A DNA stretch of 15,684 nucleotides, from the NCBI GenBank assembly GCA_934667425.1, contig CAKULV010000062.1:1-15684 (forward strand). Direction: 5' to 3'. The stretch comes from an uncultured Kiritimatiellota bacterium. Lineage in GTDB: Bacteria > Verrucomicrobiota > Kiritimatiellia > RFP12 > UBA1067. Below the pieces are notes generated by a model. The model was given only the letters and a program-made list of their open reading frames with translations, had not been told where the DNA came from and searched no databases. Within the stretch, counting starts at the first letter, position 1; every line of letters starts with the position of its first letter. The translations under genes and the position numbers were made by a program. Of the stretch, positions 14,360 to 15,684 are shown in pieces.

Positions 14360-14581
14360 TGATTAAATCCGATTTTTTATTTGCGATTTCCGATTGCATT
14401 GCCCCATTTGGCCTCTTGGCGGATTGTATCGGCCAATGTCGCGTCAGGCAGAACCCTGCCCGCCGCCTTGCAGAGCCTCGCGGTTTGCCCCACCGCACAC
14501 GGTGTTGAGTGGCGCGTCGGGTTCTGCGGTGGCGCGTCCGCGCCGCCTCGCGGCCAGAGCCGCGAAACGCCCGCTTGTTTC
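14360..14581. other. Intergenic stretch without a supported gene
   Basis: This is the left part of a 478-bp gap between the RRM gene start (14259) and the antitoxin start (14738). Open frames cross it on both strands, but they run into the repeat and lack family resemblance or ribosome binding sites. It is AT-rich at first (14363-14400), then GC-rich, and contains one 7-bp hairpin, TCGCGGC (14548-14554) and GCCGCGA (14559-14565). No promoter or RNA was identified apart from those listed; it looks like repetitive or decayed sequence. Confidence 0.4.
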
Positions 14582-14667
14582 ACACCGATACCTTCCCCAA
14601 TCCGTGGATATCCGTGTCGGCGCTTGCGTCGCATCTGTGCAATCGGTGGTGAATCCCCTCCACGCCG
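14582..14667. repeat. 86-bp direct repeat, left copy
   Basis: This copy matches 15213-15298 at 83 of 86 positions in the same orientation. It contains TCCGTGGATATCCGTGTCGG and CAATCGGTGGTGAATCCCC, composed of degenerate GGAT/CCGTG words. A weaker match continues through a shared GTAAACCA. The two copies bracket the toxin-antitoxin locus. Confidence 0.93.
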
Positions 14668-14701
14668 CATGGTAAACCATTTTCTCTTCGATACGGAATT
14701 A

Positions 14702-14710
14702 TGCTATAAT
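14702..14710 (+). promoter_or_regulatory. Extended -10 promoter of the toxin-antitoxin locus
   Basis: TGC-TATAAT (14702-14710) on the plus strand, with only weak -35 candidates (TTCTCT at 17 bp or TTTCTC at 18 bp). Predicted start is near 14717, giving a leader of about 20 nt with AAAGGA as the ribosome binding site. Confidence 0.6.
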
Positions 14711-14737
14711 TTTTGCCATCTGAAAGGAATGACGACC

Positions 14738-14965
14738 ATGCCGCCCGTCTTGCAAGCGATCGACAACATGACTTCCGCCGAGAAGATCCAGACAATGGAC
14801 TATCTCTGGACGGCACTTGAGGCGTCCTCAAACGACTACACGCCCCCGGCCTGGCATGCACGTGAGCTCGCACGGCGTAGAGCTCTTTATGAAGCAGGTA
14901 AAGTCCCCGTCTATGATTGGACAGAGGTGAAAGCCCGCCTTGACGCACGCCGTAACGCCCGCTGA
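14738..14965 (+). CDS. Addiction-module antitoxin-like protein
   Basis: A 75-residue protein resembling the short 'putative addiction module component' family (Pfam PF09720 type). It has an N-terminal helical part with the hydrophobic DYLWTALEAS (21-30), a PAW segment (38-40), then LARRRALYEAGKVPVYDWTEVKARL (44-68), which matches the usual pattern of an Arg-rich helix, a Pro/Val turn and W-x-EVKARL. Such proteins are antitoxins coded just before a RelE/ParE-type toxin, as here. ATG 14738 is preferred because AAAGGA is nine bases upstream; ATG 14729 would be too close to it. The toxin-like frame begins one base after the stop. Confidence 0.8.
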   Translation: MPPVLQAIDNMTSAEKIQTMDYLWTALEASSNDYTPPAWHARELARRRALYEAGKVPVYDWTEVKARLDARRNAR

Positions 14966-14966
14966 C

Positions 14967-15128
14967 ATGAAGCGCGTTCGACTTACCGCCCTGGCCGAGT
15001 TCGTGCCGCACTTCCCGTTCTCCATCTACTATGACGTTGAGGGCGATGATGCCATTGTACACGCCGTTCTGGATGACCGTTTCGGCCCCGCCCGAATCGC
15101 GGCACACTTCGGGCCCCTTGAACGTTAA
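14967..15128 (+). pseudogene. Truncated ParE/RelE-family toxin remnant
   Basis: The 53-residue frame carries the C-terminal half of a ParE/RelE-fold toxin: HFPFSIYYDVEGDDAIVHAVLDDRFGPARI (15-44) matches the usual FPYAIYYRVEGDEVVVLAVLHxRRDP segment. Family members have about 90-100 residues, with two N-terminal helices before this sheet. Here only about a dozen residues (MKRVRLTALAEF) precede it, so the helical hairpin appears deleted in frame. The usual HxRRDP is also altered to DDRFGP. The reading frame is still open and directly coupled to the antitoxin, so a short product may be made, but normal ribosome or gyrase targeting is unlikely. An earlier in-frame ATG at 14940 overlaps the antitoxin and adds no family sequence. 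Confidence 0.65.
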
Positions 15129-15406
15129 TTCGCTACGCTTGCGCATCCAGAACGTTCCTCATCGCACAGTGTTTTTCTGAACCACTGATAACACTGATAC
15201 CGTCTTCGACGGACACCGATACCTTCCCCTATCCGTGGATATCCGTGTCGGCGCTTGCGCCGCATCTGTGCAATCGGTGGTGAATCCCCTTCACGCCGTC
15301 CGTAAACCACCGAGAACAACATACCCTCGCATTTATATAAATCCGATGGTACAGGCAGACCGCTCACCGCATCATATTTTCGATCTCCCGCAGTTCAAGC
15401 GAGGTC
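15129..15406. other. Intergenic region between toxin remnant and restriction gene
   Basis: It holds the right copy of the 86-bp repeat and, before it, short tandem words (CACTGATA twice, 15183-15199) and a 5-bp hairpin CCGTC-TTC-GACGG (15200-15212). The minus-strand frame that crosses it starts at GTG and then reads into the repeat; I see no evidence that it is a gene. No clear terminator was found for either converging neighbour. Confidence 0.4.
15213..15298. repeat. 86-bp direct repeat, right copy
   Basis: Partner of 14582-14667 at an offset of 631 bp, with three mismatches (one transversion and two transitions), then a 1-nt indel before the shared GTAAACCA. The copies are direct, not inverted, so recombination between them would delete the TA locus. 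Confidence 0.93.
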
Positions 15407-15684
15407 TCAGACTGATTTCATGATGGCCAACAAATTCTGGTAGCTGTCCACCTCATGATACACCACCTTGTTTGTTGAGATTCCCCTGAACAATTTCTTG
15501 GCGCACGCGATTTTCGCCTGCTCGATCGGACGCAGCTCGAGACTTTCCATACTGCCTTTGGTTTCAGCGACGAAGAAAATGTGCTTGACGGTGCCTTCAT
15601 AGAAGGTGATCGCCCAGTCCGGCGAATAGTTGCCTACAGGCGTGGGAATCTGAAAAGCCCGCGGCAGCTTGGCATAGACGCAGA
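15407..15684 (-). CDS. Type III restriction enzyme (Res subunit), C-terminal end
   Basis: The frame is open from the right edge to TGA at 15407-15409 and gives 91 residues; the 5' part lies outside the window. It opens VYAKLPRAFQIPTPVGNYSP and contains the PD-(D/E)xK nuclease core: Pro21-Asp22 in SPDWAITF and Glu40-Thr-Lys42 in FVAETKGSM, followed by ELRPIEQAKIACAKKLF (49-65). This is the usual endonuclease end of type III Res proteins, which cut DNA after ATP-driven translocation when paired with the Mod methylase. Res genes normally follow mod, so mod should lie further right. The catalytic residues here are intact. Confidence 0.88.
   Translation of the reverse strand, partial: CVYAKLPRAFQIPTPVGNYSPDWAITFYEGTVKHIFFVAETKGSMESLELRPIEQAKIACAKKLFRGISTNKVVYHEVDSYQNLLAIMKSV

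Noticed and set aside
14580..15146. Minus-strand open frame across the TA locus
   Set aside because: Part of its sequence is just the left 86-bp repeat, and the rest is antisense to the antitoxin and toxin remnant.
14582..15298. CRISPR array or IS element with direct repeats
   Set aside because: There are only two copies, 631 bp apart, with a TA locus between them; no transposase, spacers or terminal inverted repeats were seen.
15125..15367. Minus-strand open frame of 80 codons with a GTG start
   Set aside because: About half of it is the right 86-bp repeat translated; no ribosome binding site or family resemblance was seen.
15418..15600. Minus-strand ATG-started frame of 60 codons
   Set aside because: It is Ser/Arg-rich and out of frame with the type III Res C-terminus, which covers the same bases and has nuclease motifs.

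Overview
The window is about 60% GC, judged by eye, and almost entirely coded on the minus strand. Long antisense open frames mirror many of the genes, as expected at this base composition. The mix of genes suggests a Gram-negative bacterium of the PVC superphylum, probably Kiritimatiellota or Lentisphaerota. The pointers are a XylR-type (LacI-like sensor plus AraC) regulator next to a secreted protein, a lipoprotein and an LpxL-type acyltransferase, type III pantothenate kinase, an RRM RNA-binding protein, and degenerate intergenic repeats. This placement is inference; no rRNA or marker tree was available.

Layout from the left edge: (1) the 5' end of a secreted-protein gene (1-250) with two 22-bp direct repeats upstream that look like an operator for the adjacent XylR-type regulator (361-1572). 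(2) tRNA-Val(GAC) at 1631-1707 with its own promoter. (3) Housekeeping transcription units, all reading right to left: serS, M18 aminopeptidase, LPLAT acyltransferase, trmD (6062 to 1810); coaX, lipoprotein, proB (8223 to 6114); dapA, dapB, pth (10512 to 8273); DJ-1, SurA-N protein, potA-like ATPase, panC (13857 to 10560). (4) A monocistronic RRM protein gene (13924-14259) with a consensus promoter and a hairpin terminator. (5) An accessory junction (about 14360-15684): a plus-strand toxin-antitoxin locus with an apparently truncated toxin, bracketed by two near-identical 86-bp direct repeats, then the C-terminus of a type III restriction enzyme running off the right edge.

Within the units the genes are tightly coupled: four ATGA overlaps, one TAG-ATG abutment, one 1-nt gap and one 17-bp overlap. 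Functions cover amino-acid synthesis (DapA, DapB, ProB), coenzyme A synthesis (PanC, CoaX), translation (SerS, TrmD, Pth, tRNA-Val), envelope (LPLAT, lipoprotein, SurA-N) and transport (PotA-like). Promoters share a clear grammar: six of the eight I can place have an extended -10 (TGn followed by TATAAT or TATACT), often with a poor -35. Two of these sit so close to the start codon that leaderless mRNAs are predicted (coaX and the DJ-1 gene).

Most of the window is ordinary core metabolism. I saw no CRISPR array, prophage, insertion sequence or clearly new multi-gene system. The most interesting parts are the XylR operator, the leaderless promoters, the repeat-flanked decaying TA locus beside a restriction gene, and a few proteins with altered or missing functional parts.
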